Assembly (NCBI RefSeq): GCF_020694005.1
Contig: NZ_CP073013.1
Coordinates: forward strand, 186,001 to 250,000
DNA: 64,000 bases
Reading direction: 5' to 3'
Source of the DNA: Marinomonas profundi
Lineage (GTDB): Bacteria; Pseudomonadota; Gammaproteobacteria; Pseudomonadales; Marinomonadaceae
Each line of letters opens with the position of its first letter. Within the stretch, counting starts at the first letter, position 1. A program made the translations under genes and the position numbers. The notes under the pieces were generated by a model. It was not told the origin of the DNA. It ran no database searches and saw only the letters and a program-made list of their open reading frames with translations. Positions 35,146 through 47,600 of this stretch are shown piece by piece.

Positions 35146-37263
35146 TTAGAACCCAGATTCACGAATCAACACCCCATAAAGAAAGCGTAACCCATCCACT
35201 AGAAAACTGCTCGGCTCAATAGCCAAGCGTACTTCCCCAAACTCTTGCCGAGTCAGCAATGCTTCCCCCTGAAGAGTCAAATGCACCTCATAGGTTGCGG
35301 TTTCGGGAATCAACTCATCCTCTAACTTTTGGGTGGCAATCGCCCCACCATGACTCGAAGCAAGACCCGCATACGAAAGACGCCTGATAGCCGTCGGAAT
35401 CACCTTATCAACCCCCAAACTGGCAGCCAAAGGTTCGCCATCATTGCCTATAAAAGTAGCCGTTTGATCGTCCTTCAATAAAGGAATAAAGCGGCCGTCG
35501 ATGTAGGCTTTAACAATCAAACTCTCATCATCGTAAAGTGTGGCTAACGCAGAACGCTCGTTGACATAATCGCCAACAGACAAAGACAACCATTCGCCTA
35601 TATAACCATCAAAGGGTGCTTTAATGGCAAGTTTTTCTCGCCGTTCAAGCAAAGATTGCAAACGAGATTGCTCCCTCGATATCTGCACCTGCAGGCTAGA
35701 CAAAGAATCCAACATACCCGCACCAGATCCCGCCCGTTGCCAACTTACCTGCAAGGCATTCAACCTAGACTGAGTCAATAAAACCTGCTGCTCCACGTCA
35801 GGGGATTCTAATAAAATCAATAACTGCCCCTGAGTCACTTTTTGATTGGGGGTGACTTGCCAGGCAACAACACGCGCAGCCTCGCTAGGGTAAAAAGCCT
35901 GATGACGTTCGAACGTCGCCACGGCAGGAACGCTAATGTGTGTTTTCCATGGCACAATTAAAATAGCCAAGCCCAGCATACAAAACAGTAACGTCAGTGT
36001 ACTCGCACGATTAAACGACATCTTCTTTCTCAAACTCACCCAAACCTTTACTTCTTTTATAATCGGCAGCAACACAAACCAAACAATTTCTACCACAAAC
36101 AACACAATGCCCAATAACTTAAAGGCAAAGTAATACACTAATGCCGCAATTCCCAAAAACAAGAAAAAGCGATATATCCAAGTACACCAAGCGTAAGTCA
36201 CCATTAAAGCGCATTTTTTACGATTAAGGGGTTCCGGCGGCAAAAAACCAAAACCAAACAAACGTTCACGTAAAAACCATTTTCCAACTAAGAAAGAACG
36301 TGGCTGAAGATTCTCCATGCCCAGAAAGTCTGACAGCGCATAATAGCCATCAAAACGCATAAAAGGGCTAATGTTAATCAATAACGAAGAAATCCAACTG
36401 GTCGTCGCAACAAAAAACAAAACACCGCGAAAGCCGCCATCGGGCACGACTCCCCACAAAAATGTCGCCACACAAGCAATGTAAATTTCAACTTTCACCC
36501 CAGCGGTGACTATACTTAAACGCTGAAAACGCGAGCGCAAACGCCATGCGTCCGTCGTGTCGGTATACAAAATGGGCGTCATCAATAAAAATGCCACCCC
36601 CATTGAGCTGACTCGACAACCATAACGCTTAGCCACCAAGGCATGGCCTAGCTCATGGGCGGTTTTCACCAACACCAAAGCCAAAATGTAATACACAATC
36701 GCCGATAAATTAAACAAGTCTTGGAAGGTATGAGTGAATGTCTCCCACTGCCTCAACACCATCACCAAGCCCAAGGCGCCCAACACTAAAGCGACTCTGT
36801 CTAAGCGCAATCTAAACAATCGTTTGGTAAATGGATAAATACGTGTCAGAAACAGATCAGGACGAAAAAGCGGGATTTTAATAAATAAATAATTGTGTAA
36901 AAGCCATAACAAAAAATGCTTTTTATGCTGACTCACTTCCCCTCGTAAGCGTGCGATATCCTTTTCAGTGCGAATTTCTAAAAGATGATTCACCTCCAAA
37001 AAGCGCAAAAAATACGCCAGTTCATCCTCTTCTAGTTCTATGCCCTTTTGCGCCAGACGTAAGCGTAATGCTTCATCGTCGCTAACATGACGCCACTCAC
37101 GAAAAATATAAAACGCCGTGCGAGACAAGTAATAAAACGTATTACTCAGTGGATCAAAAATCTGCCAACGGGGCTCACCATCTTCATCTGGTGGTGCCGT
37201 CAATAAAGATAAATTTTGCCGCAAGGTTGGAAGTGCTTTCGCCTCCGCTTCAACAGACATCAC
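35146..37263 (-). CDS. M50-type site-2 protease fused to a HlyD-like adaptor domain
   Basis: The 705-residue protein has three parts. Residues about 30-100 look like a PqqD-type peptide-binding winged helix (PRWQIFDPLSNTFYYLS). Residues 150-445 form a polytopic membrane core with the zinc motif HELGH (203-207) and the second M50 motif NISPFMRFDGYY (297-308). Residues about 450-640 are a periplasmic HlyD/biotinyl-lipoyl domain with a short hairpin of helices. COG1994-like proteins of this layout are found in peptide export clusters (for example YydH-type). It starts in a four-base overlap with the GAF-HlyD gene. It may cleave or escort the giant protein at the inner membrane; this is inference. 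Confidence 0.85.
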   Translation of the reverse strand: MMSVEAEAKALPTLRQNLSLLTAPPDEDGEPRWQIFDPLSNTFYYLSRTAFYIFREWRHVSDDEALRLRLAQKGIELEEDELAYFLRFLEVNHLLEIRTEKDIARLRGEVSQHKKHFLLWLLHNYLFIKIPLFRPDLFLTRIYPFTKRLFRLRLDRVALVLGALGLVMVLRQWETFTHTFQDLFNLSAIVYYILALVLVKTAHELGHALVAKRYGCRVSSMGVAFLLMTPILYTDTTDAWRLRSRFQRLSIVTAGVKVEIYIACVATFLWGVVPDGGFRGVLFFVATTSWISSLLINISPFMRFDGYYALSDFLGMENLQPRSFLVGKWFLRERLFGFGFLPPEPLNRKKCALMVTYAWCTWIYRFFLFLGIAALVYYFAFKLLGIVLFVVEIVWFVLLPIIKEVKVWVSLRKKMSFNRASTLTLLFCMLGLAILIVPWKTHISVPAVATFERHQAFYPSEAARVVAWQVTPNQKVTQGQLLILLESPDVEQQVLLTQSRLNALQVSWQRAGSGAGMLDSLSSLQVQISREQSRLQSLLERREKLAIKAPFDGYIGEWLSLSVGDYVNERSALATLYDDESLIVKAYIDGRFIPLLKDDQTATFIGNDGEPLAASLGVDKVIPTAIRRLSYAGLASSHGGAIATQKLEDELIPETATYEVHLTLQGEALLTRQEFGEVRLAIEPSSFLVDGLRFLYGVLIRESGF

Positions 37264-38597
37264 ACACCCAAATATTGACGAACAAAGGTAACCGGCCGAC
37301 GAAAGAGGTAATAGGCCAAAGACACCTCATCGCCATACAACTTAGCCGTGCCGCGCAACCCTATTCTAGGTGGCATAGCCTCGCCCTGAATATCCGCCAC
37401 AATGCGATAAGCAATAATCTGGTCTGGGGTTAAACTCGGTTCAAAAGACGAATAATTCACCAAAAAAGGAATAGGATTTAACGGATCCGTATCCAGAAAT
37501 AACGTCACCTCATCACCATGGTTCAATGAAATGGCGTCCGTTACTGGCAGCATAATTTCCAATTGCACTTTAGTAGGATCCGCTATCGACAAAATACGTT
37601 CCCCCACTACAACGGGGCGGCCCTTCCATTTTTCTGGGTCGTCAAGCACCACCATCCCCGCCTTATCGGCTAGGATTTGTGTCTGATCCAGTTTGGTTTG
37701 TAGATAGTTTCGCTCAATCGTTTTAAGCGCTACTTGAGATTCTAGCTCAGCCAATTCTGCCTTTTTTCGACGATCAACATAACCCGCCTGCTCTGTGGTT
37801 CTAAGCTCCGCCATTGCCCTTTCTAGCTCCCTTTGGGCCACATCAAAACGCCCCTGAAACTCCGTTTTGTCCATCACCACGATAGACTGCCCCATACTCA
37901 CCAAATCCCCAGGTTTAACGGATACCTCACGCACTGCTCCTGCAATGGCAGAGGTCACCAATAGAGCATCTTTGGCAATAATTTCAGCCGGTGCTAACAC
38001 GGTTAAACGTACTGGCACAAAACCGAGCAAGATCGCCGTCGCCAATACCGCCAAGCTAATCCGCTTAGAGAATAAGCGTCTTCGCCATGCTTGCCACCCA
38101 GAATGCTGAACGAACACCTGCAGCGCATGGGCATAACTGGACGCCAAATGCTGCAATAGGCCGATCTCTTTTTCCGTCCATGGCTGAGACTTGGCAAGCC
38201 AAAGCACGCCGACTCTTTGATTCGGTTTAGAGGGGATCAACAAAGGCAGCCAGAGCATATAAGGCGACGTAAAATCGTTTAAGTCACTCAATAACGCTGC
38301 TGGCAGGTTCTTCGTCTCTATCGTGTGGGCTGTATTCGCCTGCTCTGACGCACTAACAACGGCAGAGACTTGTTCAAGCCACGCACTAAATGGCGTAGTC
38401 CGATCCACCAAGGCAATATCACTGATGGCCGTAACTTTTAACGACTCCAACTCTGTACCAGACAAATAAACAGCCTGCTGATAAGGCACCAAATCCCGTG
38501 TTCTGTTAACCAGAATAAAACCAAGCTCCGTCGCGGTTTCACAACAACGGACCTGTTGCTCTATTTGCAATAACTGGGCGATAGCATGATCAGACAT
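37260..38597 (-). CDS. HlyD-family membrane protein with an N-terminal GAF-like domain
   Basis: Residues about 10-165 resemble a GAF domain (TELGFILVNRTRDLVPYQQA; LLQHLASSYAHALQVF). One membrane helix follows (180-196), then a HlyD-type part: lipoyl half GAVREVSVKPGDLVSMGQSI, a helical hairpin (about 245-295), the second half and a beta-barrel ending at residue 445. A cytoplasmic sensor domain on a membrane-fusion protein is uncommon. It starts three bases after the giant gene stops and overlaps the M50-HlyD gene by four bases, so all three are coupled. The ligand is unknown. Confidence 0.85.
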   Translation of the reverse strand: MSDHAIAQLLQIEQQVRCCETATELGFILVNRTRDLVPYQQAVYLSGTELESLKVTAISDIALVDRTTPFSAWLEQVSAVVSASEQANTAHTIETKNLPAALLSDLNDFTSPYMLWLPLLIPSKPNQRVGVLWLAKSQPWTEKEIGLLQHLASSYAHALQVFVQHSGWQAWRRRLFSKRISLAVLATAILLGFVPVRLTVLAPAEIIAKDALLVTSAIAGAVREVSVKPGDLVSMGQSIVVMDKTEFQGRFDVAQRELERAMAELRTTEQAGYVDRRKKAELAELESQVALKTIERNYLQTKLDQTQILADKAGMVVLDDPEKWKGRPVVVGERILSIADPTKVQLEIMLPVTDAISLNHGDEVTLFLDTDPLNPIPFLVNYSSFEPSLTPDQIIAYRIVADIQGEAMPPRIGLRGTAKLYGDEVSLAYYLFRRPVTFVRQYLGV

Positions 38598-38600
38598 ACG

Positions 38601-41600
38601 TTAAGAAGCCAACAGCTTCATTAAGCCGCTCCCATAGTCATCGTATTGTTCTGCAGCGGCCGTTAATTGCTCATCTAACGACATAAAGGCCGCACCATTA
38701 TCAGAAACCGTATTGGCTGGTGCCGCTTGAAGCGAACTAGGCAAATTCGCCAAATCAACCTCTATTTCCAGCACCCGTACATTACCATCAGCATCCACTG
38801 AATTAATTTTCAAGCTAATAACGCCCTGGCCCGCCGGCGGATTCATTGTCACCTCACCGGTTGATGAGTTCACTTCCACCCAATCTGGCAATGCCGTTCC
38901 ATCCGCCAAGGTCGCACTATATTGAGCAACCGTTGACGCATCCGCTATCGTGATAGACACTCGGTCCACTTGCGAGACAATATTAGCCACCGTTAAACCA
39001 GTGGTATTCGTTGGCACACCACCGGCGTCAGTCACTTGTACCTGACCATTTGCGCCAACATTCACTGTCACTCTGGACTCAGAAATAATCACCGTATTGG
39101 CATTCGACTGCTCAGCACCATTATTTTCGGACTCGGTTCCTATGTCAAAAAAACCACTAGAGCCTTCTGACGTAACAAGCGTTCCTGATGGCAATGACCC
39201 CGTCGTCACCGTTAATTCAGGAGCGCTAAAACCTGTACTCTGGCTAAGAACAGAAGGCGGCACATCAACCGGCGCACTCGATGGCGGTGATACAGGTGCA
39301 GATTCCAACGTCAAGGTAACAGGTACCTTAACTTGGCCACCACTGCCATCAGTGGCCACAACTTGCAGAACATTAACCCCTTCAAAACCACCTTGAGGCG
39401 TACCAGAAATAGTCCGAGTCGCCGCGTTAAACACTAACCCTGTCGGTAAATTCTCAATACTCCACACCAATTTTGCTGTTTCACCAGCATCAACATCAGT
39501 AAATAAATTCGCAGGTAAAGTCACTGGTGTAAAGATCTGCCCCGACGTTCCAGACATATTGGCAACCGTTCCAGTAGCAGTCGGTACGTCATTACTGCCG
39601 GTGAGGGTGACAGTTACGTCTTGGGTAGCGGTCGCGCCTTCGTTATCGGTGACTGTGATGGTGAAGATGGCCGTGACCACTTCGCCTTCCCCTAGGAAGT
39701 CGAGATCGGTTTCGGCAATGTCATAGGTCCAGTTCACCGTACCATCGTTGGTGTTGCTGCTGACGTTTTCGATGCTGAACGCGCTTTCAATCGCGGTTTG
39801 CTGCGCCGTAGTCAACGTCAGTACCGTACTGCCGTCTTGCGCTTTAGCCGTCACCGACTGAGTTGCTTCGGTTGCCACTGGGCGATCCGTTAGATCCACA
39901 TCAGTAAAGGTCACGCTGCCTGTGTCAATCAGAGTGCTGCCTTCGGTGATGGTCGCTGCAACGTCCACCACTGAGATTACCGGTGCATCGTTGCTGCCGG
40001 TGAGGGTCACGGTCACGTCTTGGGTAGCGGTCGCGCCTTCGTCATCGGTGACCGTGATGGTGAAGATGGCCGTGACCACTTCGCCTTCCCCTAGGAAGTC
40101 GAGATCCGTTTCTGCAATGTCGTACGTCCAGTTCACAGTGCCATCGTTGGTGTTGCTGCTGACGTTTTCGATGCTGAACGCCTTTTCAATCGCGGTTTGC
40201 TGTGCCGTAGTCAACATCAGTACCGTACTGCCGTCTTGCGCTTTAGCCGTCACCGACTGAGTTGCTTCGGTTGCCACTGGGCGATCCGTTAGATCCAGAT
40301 CAGTAAAGGTCACGCTGCCTGTGTCAATCAGAGTGCTGCCTTCGGTGATGGTCGCTGCAACGTCCACCACTGAGATTACCGGTGCATCGTTGCTGCCCGT
40401 TATGGTAAAGCTGACCGTGTCTGTTGCCGTAGCATTTTGGCTGTCTGTCACCGTCACTGTGTAGCTAAAGGTGATGGTTTCATCGACACCAAGAAAGTCC
40501 AAGTTAGCGTCCGTCACATCGTATGACCAATCTACAGCGCCCGGTGCTGCGATGCTTGTGCCAGTAACCGAGAAGCCCGCAAGCAGTTTATTAGCCAATG
40601 TTGTGTCAATCGTACCGGCAGACCAAGTGATATTATTATTACTTGCAAAGGTCACGTCTATTACGTCAGAAGCATCAACATCCGCAAAACTGACTTCGCC
40701 TGTGGTGCTGATATCTTGTGCCGTAGCATCGACCGTTTCAGAAATCTCGGTCGCGTCATCTGAAGCTTGAGTAGGATTATCGTTGGCACCATGAACCGTA
40801 ATCACCAAGGTTGCCGTATCCGTTAATGCCCCTTTATCTGTCAAGGTGTAGGTAAAGTTATCGGTAATACTGGCGCCTAACGGCAAGCCCTGCACAGCCG
40901 CATTGGTGTTATCCACCACATAATGGTAGGAACCATCTGCATTCAGTGTTAACGCGCCATAACGACCGCTCAATGCCTGACCTAGTACGCCACTGTTGCT
41001 ACCAAAACTCACATCAGAAACCGTTTTCGTATCCGTTCCATCCACATCAGTGTCATTGCTCAGCACATTGCCCGAAGCATTTGAACCCGCAGTGCCATTA
41101 TCAACACCACCGGCTTCTGTCGCAGAACCCATATCGCTATTGGCAACGGGCGTTTCGTTCAAGTCATTCACGCTTACCGTTACCGCTTGCGTCGTGCTCA
41201 AGCTGCCCGAGTTAAAGTTGCCAGCACCATTGTCAGTCGCGATAACGTTAAAGCTGTAGCTCGCTTTAGCTTCATAGTCAGCGGACGCTTTCAGCGTCAC
41301 CGCACCAGTAGTCGCGTTGATGTTTAACTTATCCGCATCGTCACCTGACAAGCTGTACACCAAGGTACTATTGGCGGCGGTGCCATCGGCGTCTGTTCCT
41401 GTTGCTGTGTAGATCACCGTCGACGTTGCCGCGTTTTCATCCACGTTGCCCGTTGTGCCGGAGATAATCACTGGCGTGTTATCGTTAACATCGCTGACGT
41501 TTAACGTCACGGCTTGCTCTGTACTGCGCATACCATCAGAGGCAATCACAGTAAAACTGTAAGAAGATTTGGTTTCATAATCTGCCGAAGCAATCAGTTT

Positions 41601-44600
41601 CACTTCACCAGTACTGCTGTTGATCGTAAAAGCACTGTGATCGTCTGTTGCTTTTAAGCTGTAAGTCACACTGTTATACGCAACGGACGTATCTGCGTCC
41701 GTTGCGTATGCATCATATACCACCTGAGTTGTCGCGCTATTTTCTGCAACACTGGCGGTATTTGCAGAGCTAAATACTGGCGCATTGTCATTAACATCTT
41801 GAATGGCGATAGTGATGGCGACAGAACTAGAAGCCTGCCCAAGCGCATCCGTTGCAACAATGTTCAGGGTATAAGTTTGCAGTGTTTCATAATCAATGGC
41901 CGCGGCACCCGCCGATGTCAGCGTCAACACGCCATTGCTATCAATCGCAAAATAGCCGTTATCATTACCGGATTGAATCACAAATTGACTCACACCATTG
42001 GCATCGCTCGCTTTTACTTGACCGATAACCGTGTCTGTTGCCATACCTTCATCAAGGTTAAAACTTTGATCAGCCGTAACAACCGCGGCGGTATTATCAA
42101 TGGTTAACGTATCGCCAGAAGTAAAGCCAGCCCCGATGGCGTTACTCGCTGCATCCGTAATGCCCGTGCCAGGCGCGTTAAGGTCAAGCCGCAAACTACC
42201 ATCACCACTGATGTTATTTACGGTAACTTGGTAAGTCGTACCAGAACCGCTTATCGACGTAACCGTGCCAGATGCTCCACCCAATAAACTAAAGTCGCTA
42301 ATATCAAGGCCTGACACCGCCTCATCAAAAGTCACGGTAAAGGTCGCGCTGTCTGCAGTGGTGAGCGCGGCAGCATCACGATTAATAGCAAGCACGCTTG
42401 GACCGGTATTATCTATAGTAACCTGTTGCCCAGTCACACCAGCGCTTATCGCATTACCCGCGGTATCGCTAATGCCTGTGCCAGCAGCATTTAAATTCAC
42501 TCCCAAAGTACCATCACTACTGACACCATTCACTGTAATGGTATAAACCGAGTCAGACACTTGGGTCACACTGGTGATAGAACCGCCTGCTGCTGTGCCA
42601 GTTAAGGTAAAGTCCGCAGCATCGACACCACTGACCGCTTCACTGAATACTGCGGTGAAGGTAACGGCACTGCCGCTTTGTGTCTCTGCACCAGCCCGCA
42701 CAATCGCCACGCCAGTGGGTGCAGTAGCGTCAATGATAAAGCTTTCACTGTCTCCTGCCGCCAAGGCATTACCCGAGGTATCCGCTATATTGGAGGTATT
42801 CAATGTCAGCACATAAACACCACCAGCCGCCGTGATACTGGATAGATCAATGGAGTAAGCACTACCGCTACCCACAACAGAAAGCCCGCTAATATCAACT
42901 GTTTCGCTATCTTTGGTTAAGCTAAAGTCACTAATATCAACATTCGTGACTTGCTCACTAAAGTTAATACTGACAGTACCAGCGTTGGGCTGATTAGGAG
43001 AGGTTACATCAACAATCGCTACCGTTGGCGCCGTGGTGTCCACCGTGCCAGTGGTAAAGTTATAGCTCGTTGTATCACTGACAGCCGCCACATCATTGTT
43101 GGCATCATCTTTTAACGCACCAGCCGTCATTTGAATCGCATACTGATTAGTTGCCATCAAATTATCGCTTGGATTAATGGTCAATACGTTATCTACAATA
43201 GATAACTGATCAGCATGACTGGATACATCAATGGTCACACTGTTGGCCCCAGAGCCTGTAATATCATACAGAGTAATAGTCCCAGCACTGCCTAACTGAG
43301 CACCCTCATCAAATGTCACCTGAATTGAATCCGCGACCGACACCCCACTAGCATTGTCTGCAGGTACCACCGCACTAATAATAGGTGCAACATCGTCCGT
43401 TACTGTGATAGTAAAGGCTTTCTCAAAGGTGGCATCACCGTCATTCACTTGCACGCGAATATTGTAAGTTCCTGCTGGCACATCCGCACGGCTTGTGGCA
43501 CGTAAATCTGTGCCACTGATATTGAACTTGCCGTTGTCCGTATCTCCCGTACCGGACACCAAAGAATAAGTGAAGCTTCCACTGGTATCCGCATCGGTAG
43601 CAGAGAAGCTGCCGACAACAATATTACTGGAACCTTCTGAATGAACGTAATTCGAATCACTTAACGCAATATCGCTTGGTGCATCGTTAATAGAGGTACT
43701 CACCACTGTGGTCGTGCTGTTAATGGTGTCAGTCGTGCCGTCATTCACGGTAATGGTAAAAGTCGTGGTTTCAGTCGAGTCCACCGCCACACGGTTATCT
43801 GCTGGATCAAATACCAAGGCACGCAACGCCGTCTGAGCCGAGACTAAAGTGGTTGATGCTAAGGTATAAGAGCCACTGCCTGCATCGGTAAAACCAGATG
43901 CCGTCAACGAAGCGGCGGTAAACACCCCTTTAGCTGCGGTGTCCAAGGCCACCGTAATAGACACATCATCCCCATCTGCATCTGCTAAGGCGATATTGCT
44001 GAAAGGTGAAAGTGTTGCGGTATCGTTCACCGCTTGATCAGATTGTACATCAGCGATGGCTGGGGCTTGATTAGCAAGTGCAGGATCTTCAACTGAAAAT
44101 GCATTAAAGTAGTGCCAAAGCTCTGCATTTGGACCAGAAGAATACTGAGAAAGGGAGCTTGGCGTAATTTCGACCCTATCAACATTTTCAAATATTGATG
44201 CGCTAAGCTCTGTTGAGGTGAGCTGTGAAATATATGTTGGATCGTCATTAGGCTGAATGGTTATACTGCCTGTTGTTACTCCATTTCTATAGCCAATAAT
44301 GGTTAACTTGGCATCATCTCCAGTCAATCCATAGTTGTTAAAAATATTTACACCGCTAAACTTAAACTCGCTGCCATCCGTTGATTTGACGACGAGATAC
44401 GACCTTGGAGTACCATCGCCGCCAAAGGCAGTTGCTAACTGGGCATTTGTTACAGTTGCGCGCTCTCCGTTATATATTTCTGGTTCAAAATCACTATCTT
44501 CATTCTGATACAAACCTATATTGTCCGCCTTGATATCCGATAAAGCAGAATTGGCATAAAAGATCTCAAAATTCTGACCGGTAATATTTACCGAGTTTTG

Positions 44601-47600
44601 CTCACCATCCGTTAACTCTGCTCCGAGGTCATACCATTGCCCTGCGGTTCCGGTTGGTTTGATTGTTCCTGTAGCTAAAACCTCTTCATAACTTTCAATC
44701 TGAATTGTACTTGCTTCGACATTGAATGCACTTTCCAACTCCCAATCCCCACCCAGCACTGCAGAACCAGTCAGGTCATCCGATGCGGCGATATCTGCGC
44801 TGGTGATTTGGGCAAGTTGGTTGATAAAGTCTTGTCCTGTGTCACCTTGAGCAACATTACAGCCGTAGAGTAATATGTCGCCCGTTTCACTGAAGGCATT
44901 CCCCCAGGCAGCAAAGCTGGCTGTATTTTGATTAAGTTCTTCGGCAGAGATGGTTTCGGCACCTAGATAGATCTCGCCTACTCCACCGTGGGAAAGTATA
45001 TGCAAGGCATCTAAGCCACTGTAATTGGCAAGAATCTCACCGATTTGCTCCGTTGCTGAACGAGAGCCGTCTAGCAACCAGATGTCGGCATTGGGGTTAG
45101 AGGCTTTGGTCAAATCAACCAAACCCGAGACACGAGAATCAACAATGACCACTTCGGTGGCACCATCAACCGATTGCTCAAACAAGGTACCTTCGCGGTT
45201 TAAATCGACTATGGCATCGAGCTGTTCTTGAGTGAGTGCGCCTTCGTTCAACAAGGTACCTGCTATGGTGTAGCTGTCGCCAGACGTGAATTCAGCGGTC
45301 GAAGCTTGGCTTAGCGCATCGTCTGCAGAACCGGTAAAGCTCAAGCCTACGGTTTGGCCAATAGTGCCGTTGACACCGCCGACCGTCACTTTAAATACTT
45401 TACCATCGGCGCTGGAAACGCTGGTAATACCGGTATTTGTGGCGTTACCCGTCACGGCAAAATCGCCCACCGCCACGCCAGAAACCGTTTCACTAAAGAC
45501 CACGGTAAACACCACATCGGTAGCAGTATCTGCGGCCACTTGATTGACCATACCACGGCTAATGCTGGTGACCGTCGGCAAGGTATTGTCGATAGTGTAA
45601 CTTTCATCTGTGCTTGGTTCGCTACCAGCAAAGCTATTGCCTGCTGTATCCGTGATATTTTGACCCGCTTTAAAATTCAAACCAAGGGCGCCATCACCCG
45701 TGATACTACCAACCGTCACGGTATAAGAAGAACCAGAGCCCGAAACGGCTGAAATCGTACCAGTCACATCGCCAGAGAGTTCAAAATCCTCTATGCTGAT
45801 ATTGGCAACCGCTTCGCTAAAGGTCACATCAAAGGTGACAGTATCCGCCGTGCTGAGGGCGGTATTGGTGGTGATAATCGCCGTCGCACTAGGCGCGGTG
45901 TTATCGATCGTGTATTGCTCAGTCACAGCACTGGCAGTAGTCGCCGTTAAGGCATTACCCGCTGCGTCATTCACCGTTGCGACAGATTTAAGCTGTACGC
46001 CCAAGTTGCCATCACCGATTACGCCAGCAACAGTAATCACAAAACCATTGTCCGTGCCTGTCACACTGCTAATGCTTGCGCCATTGGCAGCGGCACCTGT
46101 TAACTCAAAATCATCCGCTGAAAGACCCGTCACATTTTCGCTAAATACCGCGATAAACTGCACCGAGTCAGCGTTCGTGGCTGCGTTATCGACGCGGTTA
46201 ATCGAAATCAGGGTCGGTGCCACGGTATCAACCAGATAAACTTCATCATCGCTTGGCTCAGCTGTTGCCAAGGTATTGCCCGCTAGATCCTTCACACCAT
46301 GACTAGACGCAAGATTCAAACCGAGTGAACCCACGCCAGAAACGCCAGTCACATTCACAGTGATCGTATTTGTACCAGAGCCGCTAATCGAACCAATCGT
46401 ACCCGCTGCCGATCCTGTTAACGCCAGTGCGAAGTCCGCCGCAGTGGCATTAACCGCTTCGTTAAAGGTCAAGGTAAACGTAGTCGTTGAGCCAGTAATC
46501 ACATTGTCATCGGCGCGCTGAATCGACAAGAAAGTCGGGGCTACGGTATCGGTGACACCAGTAGTAAAATTCAGTGTGGTATTGTCACTGATGCCTACAT
46601 AGGCATTGCCTGCAACATCGCGCACTGCCGTGCTACTTATTTGGATAGCATAAGTGGTGGCCTCATCCAGATCGGAGGTTGGATCCAGCGTGAGTGTGTT
46701 ATCAGAGAGGGTTAAGTTGCTGCCATTTAATACATTAAAGGTTTCCACTGTAGCGCCCGTGCTGGCATTTACTAAAGTTATCGTGTCATAGCCTTTGACA
46801 ATGTCTTCATCGAAAGTCAGTGTAATATCGCCATTCGTCGCGACTTGCACAGCATTATCTGATGGCGCAGAGCTGGATAGCGTCGGCGCAGTGGTATCTA
46901 TTGAAACCGTTAAACCAGCGGAAGCCGAGCCGACATTGCCTGCCGCATCCGTCGCTTTGGCAGTTAACGTGTGACTACCAGCCGTTAATGTTGAGCTGGT
47001 AATGCTCCAATTGCCAGAGCCGTCTGCCGTGGTAGACCCCAACTCAGTCGTGCCATTCGTGTCGTACAGTTTAACGGTGGCATTGGCTTCCGACGTGCCT
47101 GTAATCGTCGGTGTGGTTTTATTGGTAATATTATCGGTACTGGAAACGCCAGAGTCGGAAGCCACAGACAAGTCCGGCGCTGAGGTGGCATCCGGTGCGG
47201 TGGTATCAATCACAATGTCTTTATTAGCACCAAGGGAATGTGCTGCACCCGGTGTGGCTAAGGTCAATAGCGCATCATTATCAGCCGCGTTTTTAATCGT
47301 GCCGCCGTTTAATGACAAGGCGGTCGTATTGGCATAATCCAGATCTAAGCTGCTATCACCTGCTTGAACGGTATAACTGAAAGTTAATGTATCTGTGCCA
47401 GAACCAGAAACATAGTTAACCACGCGATCCACTGCGCCGGTTTCTAAGGTCAATTGCGGTGTACCGCTTACCGTAACGGCTTCATCAAAAGACACGGCAA
47501 TGCTAATCGTATCGCCTGCTTTATAACTGCCATTGGCGGTCGCCGCGCTGACAGCAGAAATACTCGCTAGTTTTGGCCCAGTTAATAAGAAGTCATTACC

